Notes: generated by a model from the letters alone, not told the origin. Shown: positions 16,920 to 24,899, numbered from the stretch's first letter. The stretch is DNA of 64,000 nt from Bacillus_AD sp047238185 (GCF_047238185.1 NZ_JBDFMI010000006.1:248001-312000); one strand, 5' to 3'. Made by a program: numbers and translations.

Positions 16920-17990
16920 GTTCAGCTAATCAGCGCACGCCCCGCGGTAAGCAAGCATCCTGGAGCGGTGAGCACTCTCCCCACATCTTTCCGAATAAGC
17001 TAGTTTTGTTAAAAGTGAGTTCAGATCCTTTACCTTTATTCCATCATTACAATCTTTAACAGATAACCTTTTGGAATGGACATAGCGTCTTTATCCGTTC
17101 CTTAGTAGCGGAAGGTGCTTGACTCCTGCGGCATCAGCGGGACAGATGAGACCCCGCAGGCGGCACGCCGAGGAGGCTCAGCGCACGCCCCGCGGAAAGC
17201 AAGCATCCTGGAGCGGTTTAGGCACTCCCCCCATATCCTTCCGAATAGGCTTGTTTTCTTAATATGGAGTTCAGATCCTTTGGCTATATTTCATCATCAC
17301 AATATTTAACAGATAGCCTTTTCGTAATGGACATAGCGGCTTTACCCGTTCCTTAGTAGCGGAAGGTGCTTGACTCCTGCGGCATCAGCGGGACAGATGA
17401 GACCCCGCAGGAGGCACGCCGAGGAGGCTCAGCGCACGCCCCGTGGAAAGCAAGCATCCTGGAGCCATGGGCACTCTCCTCACATCCTTCCGAATAGGCT
17501 TGTTTTCTTAATATGGAGTTCTTATCCTTTGCCTTTATTCCATCATTACAATCTTCAACAGATAACCTTTTCGGAACGGACATAGCGTCTTTATCCGTTC
17601 CTTAGTAGCGGAAGGTGCTTGATCCTGCGGCATCAGCGGGACAGATGAGCCCGCAGGCGGCACGCCGAGGAGGCTCAGCGCACGCCCCGCAGAAAGCAAG
17701 CATCCTGGAGCCGTGGGCACTCTCCTCACATCCTTCCGAATAGGCTTGTTTTCTTAATATGGAGTTCAGATACTTTGCCTTTATTCCATCATTACAATCT
17801 TCAACAGATAACCTTTTCGGAACGGACATAGTAACTTTACCTGTTCCTTAGCAGCGGAAGGTGCTTGACTCCTGCGGCATCAGCGGGACAGATGAGACCC
17901 CGCAGGAGGCACGCCGAGGAGGCTCAGCGCACGCCCCGCAGAAAGCAAGCATCCTGGAGCGGTGGGTACTCTCCCCATGCTAATATGAAT
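16920..17990. repeat. Tandem array of ~250-bp units built on dispersed repeat family B
   Basis: One partial and four near-complete units follow each other. The marker AGCGGAAGGTGCTTGA occurs at 17107, 17358, 17607 and 17853, giving periods of 251, 249 and 246. Each unit has a GC-rich core of about 110 bp (AGCGGAAGGTGC ... CATCCTGGAGC, with internal inverted repeats such as CTCCTGCGG/CCCCGCAGG) and an AT-richer linker of about 140 bp. The linker carries its own hairpin, GGAACGGA...TCCGTTCC. A solitary copy of the core lies at 49113-49245 in reverse. ORFs crossing the array are by-products of the repeat. Confidence 0.88.
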
Positions 17991-18003
17991 GTCTTCTAAC
18001 CAA

Positions 18004-18027
18004 TAAAAAAAGACTGCAGGCGCAGTC
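18004..18027 (-). terminator. Intrinsic terminator after the ssbB-associated small gene
   Basis: On the minus strand, GACTGC-GCCT-GCAGTC is followed by TTTTTTT. It is about 90 bases after the stop of the 70-aa gene at 18116. Confidence 0.8.
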
Positions 18028-18115
18028 CCATTAGAGGAATGAAGCTTGTCTATTTATATTGGAGAAAAAGAGAGGTTACATACGGGGATAAACGGAGCAT
18101 ATATTTTTAAAATAA

Positions 18116-18328
18116 CTATAAATGAAGTGTAAGTTTGTGGGACTGATGAGGCATTGCAATTGAAGAAGTTTGAAGCAGCTCAAGCATACTCTGTTCGAGA
18201 AAACAGATATGCGCCTGTAAATGGTCGATTGTTTCTTTTTGAAGCTTGGTTTGTGCCTGGCACCGCGCCGTCAGGAGTATCAGATCACTGACAAGCCGCT
18301 CCAGTGTGTTTGAATGGTCAGTTGCCAT
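18116..18328 (-). CDS. Hypothetical 70-aa protein downstream of ssbB
   Basis: A small, probably helical protein beginning MATDHSNTLERLVSDLIL and rich in leucine and glutamine, with heptad-like hydrophobic spacing from about 10 to 55. AGGGA lies upstream of the ATG. It starts 50 bases after ssbB ends and is followed by a strong terminator, so it is very likely co-transcribed with ssbB. I do not recognise a family. The context allows a role linked to single-stranded DNA or competence, without direct support. Confidence 0.6.
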   Translation of the reverse strand: MATDHSNTLERLVSDLILLTARCQAQTKLQKETIDHLQAHICFLEQSMLELLQTSSIAMPHQSHKLTLHL

Positions 18329-18378
18329 AACGATCCCTGCTTTCTTTTATTCTCACCTCCGTAAATAGCTTGTCTGTT

Positions 18379-18741
18379 TTAGCGCAATATAGCTTCAGAA
18401 TCCTGGCGCTCGCCGGATTGGCGTTTATTCCCGATGAACGTCACCTGGTCAGCCACTACTTCCGTGACAAATACCCTTTTATCTGCACTATCCTGATAAT
18501 GCCTGGTCTGTATTCTGCCAGTCACTCCGATCAACCCGCCTTTCCGGCAATATTGCGCTGTATTTTCTGCACTCTTTTTCCAAATAGTACATTGGACAAA
18601 ATCCGCATCGTAGCCTCCATGCTCATTCCGATAGTGGCGATTCACCGCAATTGTGATGTTTGAAACGGCATGGCCTTCCGCTGTATAGCGGAGATCCGGA
18701 TCTTTTGTTAATCTTCCCACTAACGTCACCTGGTTGATCAT
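18379..18741 (-). CDS. ssbB: Single-stranded DNA-binding protein SsbB-type
   Basis: A 120-aa OB-fold protein beginning MINQVTLVGRLTKDPDLRYT. The OB-fold covers about 1-105 (QCTIWKKSAENTAQYCRKG and GRIQTRHYQ are characteristic). It lacks the long acidic tail ending in DDIPF that the replicative SsbA carries, so it is the short SsbB form, which in B. subtilis coats incoming DNA during transformation. An AAGGGGG site precedes the ATG. Location between ywpF and ywqA-type genes agrees with B. subtilis ssbB. A ComK site could not be firmly identified upstream. Confidence 0.92.
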   Translation of the reverse strand: MINQVTLVGRLTKDPDLRYTAEGHAVSNITIAVNRHYRNEHGGYDADFVQCTIWKKSAENTAQYCRKGGLIGVTGRIQTRHYQDSADKRVFVTEVVADQVTFIGNKRQSGERQDSEAILR

Positions 18742-18970
18742 GCTTATCCCCCTTCCTTTTATAATCTTCTTTCATCCTACAAGAAATACTATAGTGTGTA
18801 AAAATAAGGAAAAAGAAAAGCCGCAATTTTTTTGTTCCGATAAAGTTAGTTACAGCAGCAACTTGGGTATTTTAGTCTAAAATAGATGGCAAAACCAGAA
18901 ACAAACTAGTTATTTCCATTTTTTAAAGCTATTTATGATATGGTATACATATATCAAAACACAAATAAAA

Positions 18971-18982
18971 ATATGGTATACT
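18971..18982 (+). promoter_or_regulatory. Extended -10 promoter of ywpF
   Basis: TATACT at 18977-18982 is preceded by TG-G (extended -10). No good -35 exists. The 11-bp word ATATGGTATAC appears twice, at 18938-18948 and 18971-18981, 33 bases apart, which might be a regulator site. The start codon lies at 19034. Confidence 0.45.
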
Positions 18983-19033
18983 ATGTTACAGATTGAATAA
19001 CGATTCATCTTCCATACGAAGCGGAGGGATTAT

Positions 19034-19471
19034 GTGAAATCTTTTAGACTTGTTTCGCTGCAAATTGTAACCTCTGATGAAACGCTTGTCGATATTGAGA
19101 TGGCGGAAGGTTTGATTATCAATAAAGAGGATGAAAACAATCATTGGCTGATTGAGGCCTTTATCCATAACAGCCAATACCAGACGTTGCTTAACGCTAT
19201 TCAGGAGCAAAACCGCGTACGCGTTCAAGTGGTCATAACCAAAAAAGAAAACAGCCCTGCAAATTTCGATACAGAAGTATTAACCATCAAGCAAGTGGAC
19301 GATTATTATAGCGTACTATTTGAAGGGTCCATTATGTATAGCCAAATTGAGTATGCCGAAGTCCTTTTGGAACACCTGTTGGAGGATGGCTTGAAAGGGA
19401 ACTCCTTGCTGGAATCCTTCAAGGGCAAAATCCGCAATAAGCCGCGCTTGCCGGCAGTTAAACAAAAATAA
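19034..19471 (+). CDS. ywpF: YwpF-like protein
   Basis: A 145-aa protein beginning (GTG) MKSFRLVSLQIVTSDET, with a mixed alpha/beta composition, no signal peptide and no membrane segment. The GTG at 19034 has GGAGGG 5 bases upstream; the nearby ATG at 19032 is immediately closed by TGA. It matches B. subtilis YwpF in position beside ssbB and in general sequence character. Function is unknown; the family is confined to bacilli. It is transcribed alone on the plus strand between its own promoter and terminator. Confidence 0.78.
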   Translation: MKSFRLVSLQIVTSDETLVDIEMAEGLIINKEDENNHWLIEAFIHNSQYQTLLNAIQEQNRVRVQVVITKKENSPANFDTEVLTIKQVDDYYSVLFEGSIMYSQIEYAEVLLEHLLEDGLKGNSLLESFKGKIRNKPRLPAVKQK

Positions 19472-19483
19472 ATTATCCCCATT

Positions 19484-19514
19484 AAAAAAACCTTGCTACA
19501 TAAGCAAGGTTTTT
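19484..19514 (+). terminator. Intrinsic terminator of ywpF
   Basis: CCTTGCT pairs with AGCAAGG around a short loop, with AAAAAAA before and TTTTT after. The flanking runs make it usable on both strands. Confidence 0.82.
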
Positions 19515-19554
19515 AACGCTCTTCCAATACCATAAGAATTTAGCATTGTCCAGC

Positions 19555-19589
19555 AAAAAAGAAGTTTGCTTGAACAAACCTCTTTTTCT
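19555..19589 (-). terminator. Intrinsic terminator of the orphan small-gene pair
   Basis: On the minus strand, AGAGGTTTG-TTCAAG-CAAACTTCT is followed by TTTTT. It lies about 7 bases after the stop codon at 19596. Confidence 0.75.
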
Positions 19590-19595
19590 TATTAA

Positions 19596-19748
19596 TTAAT
19601 GTACAAGATTTGTTTGTAAATTGTTTATTTCCGGATTAAGAATACTCTGTTTACATTGCTCAATTATATATAGAATATCTTCTTGGGAATAATCTTGGCA
19701 GGGAAGATCTGTCTCGTATGCAAGATAGAATAGAGTAGAAGCATTCAT
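19596..19748 (-). CDS. Hypothetical 50-aa protein, coupled to the upstream gene
   Basis: It begins MNASTLFYLAYETDLPCQ and is acidic with no membrane helix. The ATG at 19748 overlaps the stop of the 139-aa gene in TAATG, so translation is probably coupled. A longer frame from 19835 would lie within the upstream gene and has a basic, unlikely N-terminus. A terminator follows. I do not recognise a family. Confidence 0.5.
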   Translation of the reverse strand: MNASTLFYLAYETDLPCQDYSQEDILYIIEQCKQSILNPEINNLQTNLVH

Positions 19749-20167
19749 TAATTCTTCTTGCGATGCGCTTCTTCTTCCTTTTTTTTTATGTCTTTTTGAA
19801 GTTGCTCTATGACAAATTTTGCTTCTGTACGACACGAATAGATATACTCCTTACAGGAAACCTGTTTTTGAAGTTCCTCTATTTCTTTCATTTGCTCCTC
19901 GGTAGGCACTTCAGACAATATTTTATCAATCGTTTGATTAATTTTCCCAGCTAATTCTTTATGGAAAGCAGGATCATTTTTAATCTTATCATCCACTTTT
20001 TTGTACCAAGATGCGCTATGTAGAATATAGTCTCTCCATTCACTCACAAACTTTTCGATGTCTGCTTCATCTTCCTTCCATTCAATGGAATTCATATATT
20101 GCTCAAAAGCTGTGGTAATGGAACGACTAATACTTATTTTCACCCCAGGTGAAAGATTTTTTAACAT
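19748..20167 (-). CDS. Hypothetical 139-aa helical protein
   Basis: It starts MLKNLSPGVKISISRSI. The C-terminal half is charged and coiled-coil-like, ending in a lysine/glutamate-rich stretch. There is no signal peptide or membrane segment. An AAGG site precedes the ATG, with a GGGGG run further up. Base composition is AT-richer than the conserved neighbours and the gene lies between ywpF and fabZ, where B. subtilis has unrelated genes, so acquisition by transfer is possible. I do not recognise a family or a function. It forms an operon with the 50-aa gene. Confidence 0.6.
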   Translation of the reverse strand: MLKNLSPGVKISISRSITTAFEQYMNSIEWKEDEADIEKFVSEWRDYILHSASWYKKVDDKIKNDPAFHKELAGKINQTIDKILSEVPTEEQMKEIEELQKQVSCKEYIYSCRTEAKFVIEQLQKDIKKKEEEAHRKKN

Positions 20168-20397
20168 TTTGCCTTCGTACCCCCTGTTTGATTAATTTAA
20201 ATCCTATTTTTAGATAAAATTACCTTAATTAACTTATTTACTTACAAATATAAATGATATTGTCTATTGTATATTATATGTAGATAATATGCACAAGTAC
20301 CTTTTCTTTTTTAAAAAACTACATCCATTGTATCATAAAATATCATAATCCTATATGCATTTACGAACAGGAACTTAATGGAGCATTTTTCTAAATT

Positions 20398-20436
20398 ATA
20401 AATAACCCATTCATTTTTCTAATGAATGGGTTATTC
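20398..20436 (-). terminator. Intrinsic terminator of the small lipoprotein gene
   Basis: AATAACCCATTCAT pairs with ATGAATGGGTTATT (14 bp) around a six-base loop. It lies 16 bases after the lipoprotein stop at 20452. The region 20168-20397 upstream of the orphan pair is AT-rich and carries no other feature I can support. Confidence 0.8.
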
Positions 20437-20451
20437 TTTAATAGAAAACCT

Positions 20452-20769
20452 CTATCTTCCGTTATTTCTGTCTAAAGGAAGATTATCGTCATCCAAATAT
20501 TTATTGTTTGGATTGTTAGGAACCATTCTATCCTCTACATCATTCTCAAGTCTATTAGTTCCTTCTTCAATATCGTATTTTACATTTTCAACGCCATCTT
20601 CAACATTGTTCTTTACATCTTCCATGTCATTTTTGGCATTATCCTTGGCATTTTCTACCTCATTAGTACCATTATTTGTGCTATCGTTTGTATCATCATT
20701 ACCGCATCCTGATAAAACCATTGTAGAAAATGCACTTGCTGCAAGGAGCGCCAGTATTTTTTTATTCAT
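20452..20769 (-). CDS. Small acidic lipoprotein (hypothetical)
   Basis: A 105-aa lipoprotein. The chosen ATG at 20769 has AAAGGAGG upstream and begins MNKKILALLAASAFSTM. The lipobox LSGC gives acylated C21. The mature part is strongly acidic, rich in N, D, E and V, with imperfect repeats of the type ENVKNDVED suggesting a helical heptad pattern (about 36-80). Such low-complexity lipoproteins occur in bacilli, but I cannot name a function. Exported and anchored to the outer face of the membrane by the lipid. Confidence 0.75.
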   Translation of the reverse strand: MNKKILALLAASAFSTMVLSGCGNDDTNDSTNNGTNEVENAKDNAKNDMEDVKNNVEDGVENVKYDIEEGTNRLENDVEDRMVPNNPNNKYLDDDNLPLDRNNGR

Positions 20770-20865
20770 GTTGTTTTCCTCCTTTCTTCTAAGCTTTTTG
20801 ACCATTAATAAGCGTCAGTTCGTATTTTGCCCAGAGATGAAGAAAACTTACATGCTGAAAATATA

Positions 20866-20974
20866 AAAAAACTGGACCGCTATGAGTCCAGCTAACAGAA
20901 AGAACGTAACATGGCTTACCAACCGATAATTACATTCCATTTGATCTCATCTCCCCCAGCAACAGGTGAGATAT
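20866..20974 (-). ncRNA. Candidate small RNA (or 30-aa hydrophobic peptide transcript)
   Basis: A sigma-A-like promoter on the minus strand (TTGAAG at 21003-21008, 16 bases, TATATT at 20981-20986) would start RNA near 20974. About 110 bases later CTGGAC-TCATAGCG-GTCCAG with TTTTTTT forms a good terminator (20866-20893). The 5' end can fold as ATCTC...GAGAT. A GGGGGAG ribosome site precedes a 30-codon frame (20848-20940) starting MECNYRLVSHVTFFLLAG, but that frame runs through the terminator. A short regulatory RNA is the simpler reading. Confidence 0.4.
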
Positions 20975-21031
20975 TATTATAATATATCTTTTTTAGGTCG
21001 TTCTTCAATAAAAATTATTTTCAACTCCTCT

Positions 21032-21073
21032 AAACATAAAGTATCCCTTTTTAAAAAGGGATACTTTATGTTT
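21032..21073. terminator. Perfect 42-bp palindrome, terminator after fabZ
   Basis: AAACATAAAGTATCCCTTTTT is followed directly by its exact complement, with no unpaired loop. A T-run follows on the plus strand. It lies 12 bases after the fabZ stop and can work as a terminator in either direction. Confidence 0.75.
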
Positions 21074-21084
21074 TTTTGATATAT

Positions 21085-21513
21085 TTATGCATCACCTAAA
21101 GCGAAAGAGATTTCTACTTCACAAGCGACTTCCCCGTCTACTGTCGCTACCGCTTTTCCTTTTCCGAACGAGCTTCTTAAGCGTGTCAATTCCACTTCCA
21201 GGCGCAACTGATCACCTGGCTTCACCTGTCTTTTGATCCGGCAGTTATCGATGCCGGCTAGGAAGCCGATTTTCCCTTTGTTTTCTTCCTTTTTCAACAA
21301 AGCAACAGCGCCCACCTGCGCTAATGCTTCAATGATCAATACACCAGGCATGACCGGATACTCAGGGAAATGCCCATTAAAGAATGGTTCATTCGCTGTT
21401 ACATTCTTAATGCCGACTGCTCTCTTTCCTTCTTCAAGTTCAATAACCTTATCCACCAATAAAAATGGATAGCGGTGCGGAATAATTTTTTTGATTTCTG
21501 TAACATCCAACAT
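21085..21513 (-). CDS. fabZ: 3-hydroxyacyl-ACP dehydratase FabZ
   Basis: A 142-aa hotdog-fold enzyme that removes water from beta-hydroxyacyl-ACP in fatty-acid elongation. The active-site histidine lies in NGHFPEYPVMPGV (H48 region) and the glutamate in LIIEALAQ (E62 region). It begins MLDVTEIKKIIPHRYPFLLVD, and GGAGG lies 8 bases before the ATG. Length is normal for the family. Located as B. subtilis ywpB, next to the flagellar flhO-flhP genes. It is followed by a palindromic terminator and appears to be monocistronic. Confidence 0.96.
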   Translation of the reverse strand: MLDVTEIKKIIPHRYPFLLVDKVIELEEGKRAVGIKNVTANEPFFNGHFPEYPVMPGVLIIEALAQVGAVALLKKEENKGKIGFLAGIDNCRIKRQVKPGDQLRLEVELTRLRSSFGKGKAVATVDGEVACEVEISFALGDA

Positions 21514-21621
21514 ACTTTATACCTCCATAAATATCCGATTGCAATCGGTTCTCATGTCCTAAGTATAGTTGAAAAAACACACAGATGATAGGGAGACATT
21601 ATACTTACTTTCCCCTAAAAC

Positions 21622-21648
21622 AAAAACCCCCTGCTTGAGAGGATTTTT
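21622..21648 (-). terminator. Terminator of the flhO-flhP-epuA operon
   Basis: On the minus strand, AAAAATCCTC-TCAAGCA-GGGGGTTTTT forms a 10-bp stem with two G-U pairs. It lies 40 bases after the epuA-like stop at 21688. Confidence 0.65.
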
Positions 21649-21687
21649 CTGCTGGCTAATGGGTTGCTTAGTATAAACTGATTACGT

Positions 21688-21948
21688 TTACGATCCCTGC
21701 TTCACCAGATCTCGTATATGCGTCCAGGTATCCTTTTGAAATACCTCTCCGGGGCTTCCATCTCCGATGACACTGTAGCCCACAAGGCACCCTATTAGGA
21801 CAGCCGCCAGGACTGCTGCCACGAAAAGGATGATCCGAAGCCAAATTGGAATCAGCCGGATACGCAGCTTAACAGAGGCTTTTTCCGGCTTGGTTTTCGC
21901 TTCTTGCACCTTATGGTGATCTTGTCTCGTCATTATTTCTTGTTCCAT
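21688..21948 (-). CDS. EpuA-family small membrane protein (often mis-named RNA polymerase beta subunit)
   Basis: An 86-aa protein with a charged cytoplasmic N-terminus (1-32), one hydrophobic helix (about 33-55, IPIWLRIILFVAAVLAAVLI) and a short outer tail containing GDGSPGEVF. The basic-helix-G-Y-x-V-I-G-D-G pattern is that of the EpuA family (PF11772). The name 'DNA-directed RNA polymerase subunit beta' in databases is historical, and nothing here resembles RpoB. AAAGGAG lies 14 bases before the ATG and overlaps the flhP stop, indicating an operon with flhO-flhP. Function unknown. Confidence 0.75.
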   Translation of the reverse strand: MEQEIMTRQDHHKVQEAKTKPEKASVKLRIRLIPIWLRIILFVAAVLAAVLIGCLVGYSVIGDGSPGEVFQKDTWTHIRDLVKQGS

Positions 21949-21968
21949 AAACGTTCTTAAAACTCCTT

Positions 21969-22808
21969 TTAACGAACACTATTTATCAGACCCTGCATCT
22001 CGTCAGCCATCGTAATGGATCGCGATTGCAGCTGATATTGCCTTTGGAGCATGAGCAGGTCTGTTATTTCCTTGGATAAATCAACATTTGAATTTTCAAG
22101 GGATCCTTGCTTCATAGAAATATCATTGCGCATATTTCCCGCAAGGTCGGTCATTATATCATTCCTGTCGATTCCCTGTGCAGCAAAGTTTGCATTCAGC
22201 CCAACTAAATTGCCGCTTTTATGCTCCAAGTATTGTGCATTCTTGACAGCAACAACACCTAAAGAGATAGTTTGGGCAGTTCCATCCAGATTCTCTACAC
22301 GAAGCGTACCATTATCGGCCAGCTGGATATCTTTCATATTGGCAGACACCGTTATGGGTTTATTGTTTGCATCCAGCACAGCATTCCCTGAGGAAGTGAC
22401 CAACTTTAATGAATTGCCTGCGGGAGACAGATAAAAAGCGCCATCCCGTGTATATTGTATGTCATTTTGGTTGTTTTCCACAACTTGAATCTTAAAGAAT
22501 TGATTTTCATTCATCATAGCCAGGTCCAATGGGCGGCCTGTATTCTTTATCGTTCCCTGTGTAAGGGTCAATTTTTCCAAAGCCAATTTAGAGCCTGTCC
22601 CTTGGCGGATCCCAAGCGGCGTCATGCGGCCGACTTCTTTATCGCTCTTTTTCTGATTATCCACTTGCTGGACAAGCAAGTCATTAAACGTACCGTCTTT
22701 ACGCTTGTACCCCACAGTATCCGAGTTCGATATGTTTGTTCCGATCAAATCCATTTTTTGCTGAAGCTGTGCCAATGTATTAGTGGCTGTTATCATCATT
22801 TGGTTCAT
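21969..22808 (-). CDS. flhP: Flagellar hook-basal body protein FlhP
   Basis: A 279-aa FlgG/FlgF-like rod or hook protein. The N-terminal Flg_bb_rod motif includes LIGTNISNSDTVGYKRKDGTF (about 22-42) and the C-terminal motif has NVDLSKEITDLLMLQRQYQLQSR (about 241-263), the two helical ends that pack in the rod. GGAGG lies 8 bases before the ATG. B. subtilis needs FlhO and FlhP for hook-filament assembly. It is 27 bases after flhO in one transcript and is exported by the flagellar type III system without a signal peptide. Confidence 0.93.
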   Translation of the reverse strand: MNQMMITATNTLAQLQQKMDLIGTNISNSDTVGYKRKDGTFNDLLVQQVDNQKKSDKEVGRMTPLGIRQGTGSKLALEKLTLTQGTIKNTGRPLDLAMMNENQFFKIQVVENNQNDIQYTRDGAFYLSPAGNSLKLVTSSGNAVLDANNKPITVSANMKDIQLADNGTLRVENLDGTAQTISLGVVAVKNAQYLEHKSGNLVGLNANFAAQGIDRNDIMTDLAGNMRNDISMKQGSLENSNVDLSKEITDLLMLQRQYQLQSRSITMADEMQGLINSVR

Positions 22809-22835
22809 GTTACAATCCTCCGCTTTTCGCTTTCA

Positions 22836-23672
22836 TTAGACTCTGCCGACTTCATTCACCATTTTGTCCGTACTGCGGTCATATGCCTGCAATACCTTTT
22901 GATTGGCCTCAAATGCACGATATGCAGTCATCATGTCTGTCATGGAACGGCTCGAATCAACATTGGATCTTTCCACATACCCTTGATGAACAGAAAATTG
23001 GACGTTCGCATTGCCCAATGCACTTGGCAAAGCTTGGCCATTTCCGGCCTTAAACAACCCATTCCCTTCTTTCACTAAAGCATTCGGGTTATCAGCATAA
23101 GCAACGCCGATTTGCGATATCCGGCGGTCATTCTCAAATACTTCCCCGTTACTATTCACTGTGAATGCATCATTGTCCAGCTTTATGCGGCTGCCTTCTG
23201 TATTCAGCACATAATGGCCGCTCGGCGTAGTCAAATATCCTTGTTGGTCAATCGTAAAATTCCCGTTTCTTGTATATCTCCTATTTCCATCGTCATTGGA
23301 AACCGTAAAGAATACAGAGCCCGTCGTGCCTGTGCTCTGATTTACCGGCATCGCTCTATCCTCTAGCGCCAAATCGGTATTTTTCTCCGTCCCTTGTAAG
23401 TCCCCTTGGGTAAATAACGGTGTGGTTTCCTGAACATATACCCCCGTGTTCACTCCGCCCAAGTAACTTGATCCCGGCAAGTTCAAACCGGCTTTTCCAG
23501 CTGAACCGGAAGTATCCATACGCTGCATCAGCATCTCCGGGAATGCCCGCAAGCTGGATTGGTCCTGCTTATAACCAGGCGTATTCACATTGGCCATATT
23601 GTTCGTCAACATTTCAGTGCGCCGCTGTTGGGCAATCATCCCAGATGCAGCTGTATAAAAACCTCTTAGCAA
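22836..23672 (-). CDS. flhO: Flagellar hook-basal body protein FlhO
   Basis: A 278-aa paralogue of FlhP. The chosen start is TTG at 23672, giving MLRGFYTAASGMIAQQRR, which aligns with the usual MLKGLYTA start and has GAGGGG 8 bases upstream. The longer GTG frame (23681) would place that site against the codon. The N-terminal rod motif is LTNNMANVNTPGYKQDQSS (about 23-41) and the C-terminal motif is NVDSSRSMTDMMTAYRAFEANQ (about 237-258). A clear sigma-D promoter was not found upstream, although B. subtilis flhOP uses one. Confidence 0.92.
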   Translation of the reverse strand: MLRGFYTAASGMIAQQRRTEMLTNNMANVNTPGYKQDQSSLRAFPEMLMQRMDTSGSAGKAGLNLPGSSYLGGVNTGVYVQETTPLFTQGDLQGTEKNTDLALEDRAMPVNQSTGTTGSVFFTVSNDDGNRRYTRNGNFTIDQQGYLTTPSGHYVLNTEGSRIKLDNDAFTVNSNGEVFENDRRISQIGVAYADNPNALVKEGNGLFKAGNGQALPSALGNANVQFSVHQGYVERSNVDSSRSMTDMMTAYRAFEANQKVLQAYDRSTDKMVNEVGRV

Positions 23673-23848
23673 TCCATTCACCCCTCTAAATTGTGCACGT
23701 ACATGGTCTATATTCCATTATATACAAATACTCTGAAACTTCCATCAGTAGTTTGATTTGCTCCATTTTCAACAGTCTTGCATCCATCGCAGATGCTTCT
23801 CTATTATCGTATCGGCCAGTATGCCTTTATTTCAATATAAGGGCATAA

Positions 23849-23880
23849 AAAAAGTGCTCTACAGGTTTAACCGAGGCACT
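23849..23880 (-). terminator. Intrinsic terminator of mbl
   Basis: On the minus strand, AAAAAGTGCCTC pairs with GAGCACTTTTTTT across a 13-base loop. It lies about 18 bases after the mbl stop at 23898 and separates it from flhO. Confidence 0.75.
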
Positions 23881-23897
23881 TTTTGGTGTATATATAA

Positions 23898-24899
23898 TTA
23901 GCTAAAACGACGCTTAGAGATTCTGTCAACATTATCGAGCATGATTCCAGTGCCGACTGCCACACAGTCCATTGGATTTTCTGCCACTAGGACCGGAACC
24001 TTCAATTCTTCTGCAAGAAGCATGTCAAATCCGTGCAACAATGCTCCGCCGCCAGTCAAAATGACACCACGGTCGATAATATCGGCAGACAATTCAGGAG
24101 GAGTGCGTTCAAGCACAGACTTAGCTGCTTGTACAATGACAGCGACTGATTCGCGCAAAGCTTCCTCGATTTCAACTGAGTTGACAGTGATTGTTCTCGG
24201 CAATCCGGACACCATATCACGGCCGCGGATTTCGATTGTTTCATTGCGGGAACCTTCAAATACTGTCGCCACTTGAATTTTGATATTTTCAGACGTACGT
24301 TCACCAATCAATAACTTATATTTACGCTTAATATAGTTAAGGATTTCGTTATCGAATTTGTCGCCAGCCATTTTTATGGAAGCAGAAGTAACGATATCAC
24401 CCATTGATAAAACAGCAATATCCGTTGTTCCGCCGCCGATATCGACAACCATGTTGCCGCTTGGCTGGAAAATATCCATGCCTGCGCCGATCGCAGCAAC
24501 TTTAGGCTCTTCTTCAAGGAACACTTTTTTGCCGCCGCTCTTTTCGGCCGCTTCCTTAATCGCCTTTTGTTCAACACTTGTAATATTCGTCGGACAACAA
24601 ATAAGAATGCGTGGCTTAGACAAGAAACCTTTCACATTCAATTTCGTAATAAAATGTTTCAACATCGCTTCTGTGATGTCAAAATCAGCAATGACGCCAT
24701 CCTTTAATGGTCTGATCGCTACAATGTTCCCAGGCGTACGGCCTACCATTTTACGGGCTTCTTCACCGACAGCCAACACACGGTTTGTATTTTTATCGAT
24801 AGCCACAACCGACGGCTCATTCAGTACAATCCCTTTGCCCTTAACATGGATTAACACGTTAGCGGTTCCGAGGTCTATTCCAATATCCCTTGCAATCAT
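23898..24899 (-). CDS. mbl: MreB-like cell-shape protein Mbl
   Basis: A 333-aa bacterial actin that guides sidewall peptidoglycan synthesis with the elongasome. ATPase core motifs are visible: phosphate 1 DIGIDLGTANVLI (about 5-17), connect and phosphate 2 NMVVDIGGGTTDIAV (about 156-170), and adenosine RGVILTGGGALLHG (about 284-297). It begins MIARDIGIDLG and has GGAGGAAAT upstream. Position between spoIIID and flhO is the B. subtilis arrangement that distinguishes mbl from mreB and mreBH. It is transcribed alone. Confidence 0.95.
   Translation of the reverse strand: MIARDIGIDLGTANVLIHVKGKGIVLNEPSVVAIDKNTNRVLAVGEEARKMVGRTPGNIVAIRPLKDGVIADFDITEAMLKHFITKLNVKGFLSKPRILICCPTNITSVEQKAIKEAAEKSGGKKVFLEEEPKVAAIGAGMDIFQPSGNMVVDIGGGTTDIAVLSMGDIVTSASIKMAGDKFDNEILNYIKRKYKLLIGERTSENIKIQVATVFEGSRNETIEIRGRDMVSGLPRTITVNSVEIEEALRESVAVIVQAAKSVLERTPPELSADIIDRGVILTGGGALLHGFDMLLAEELKVPVLVAENPMDCVAVGTGIMLDNVDRISKRRFS

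Noticed and set aside
16752..17003. Plus-strand ORF of 83 codons upstream of the tandem array
   Set aside because: No ribosome site, overlaps the response-regulator operator and the first repeat unit.
17353..17829. Two similar minus-strand ORFs of about 75 codons in the tandem array
   Set aside because: They repeat because the underlying DNA repeats. They lack ribosome sites and have no protein-like character.
16920..17990. CRISPR array
   Set aside because: Units are about 250 bp and the linkers are also repeated. There are no short repeats with unique spacers and no cas genes nearby.
18742..18900. ComK box before ssbB
   Set aside because: AAAA and TTTT words occur, but the required AAAA-N5-TTTT pair at proper spacing was not found. 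AAAATTGCGGCTTTT has seven bases between.
23673..23850. Sigma-D promoter before flhO
   Set aside because: No TAAA-N15-GCCGATAT-like match was seen; only a weak TATAAT-type word is present.
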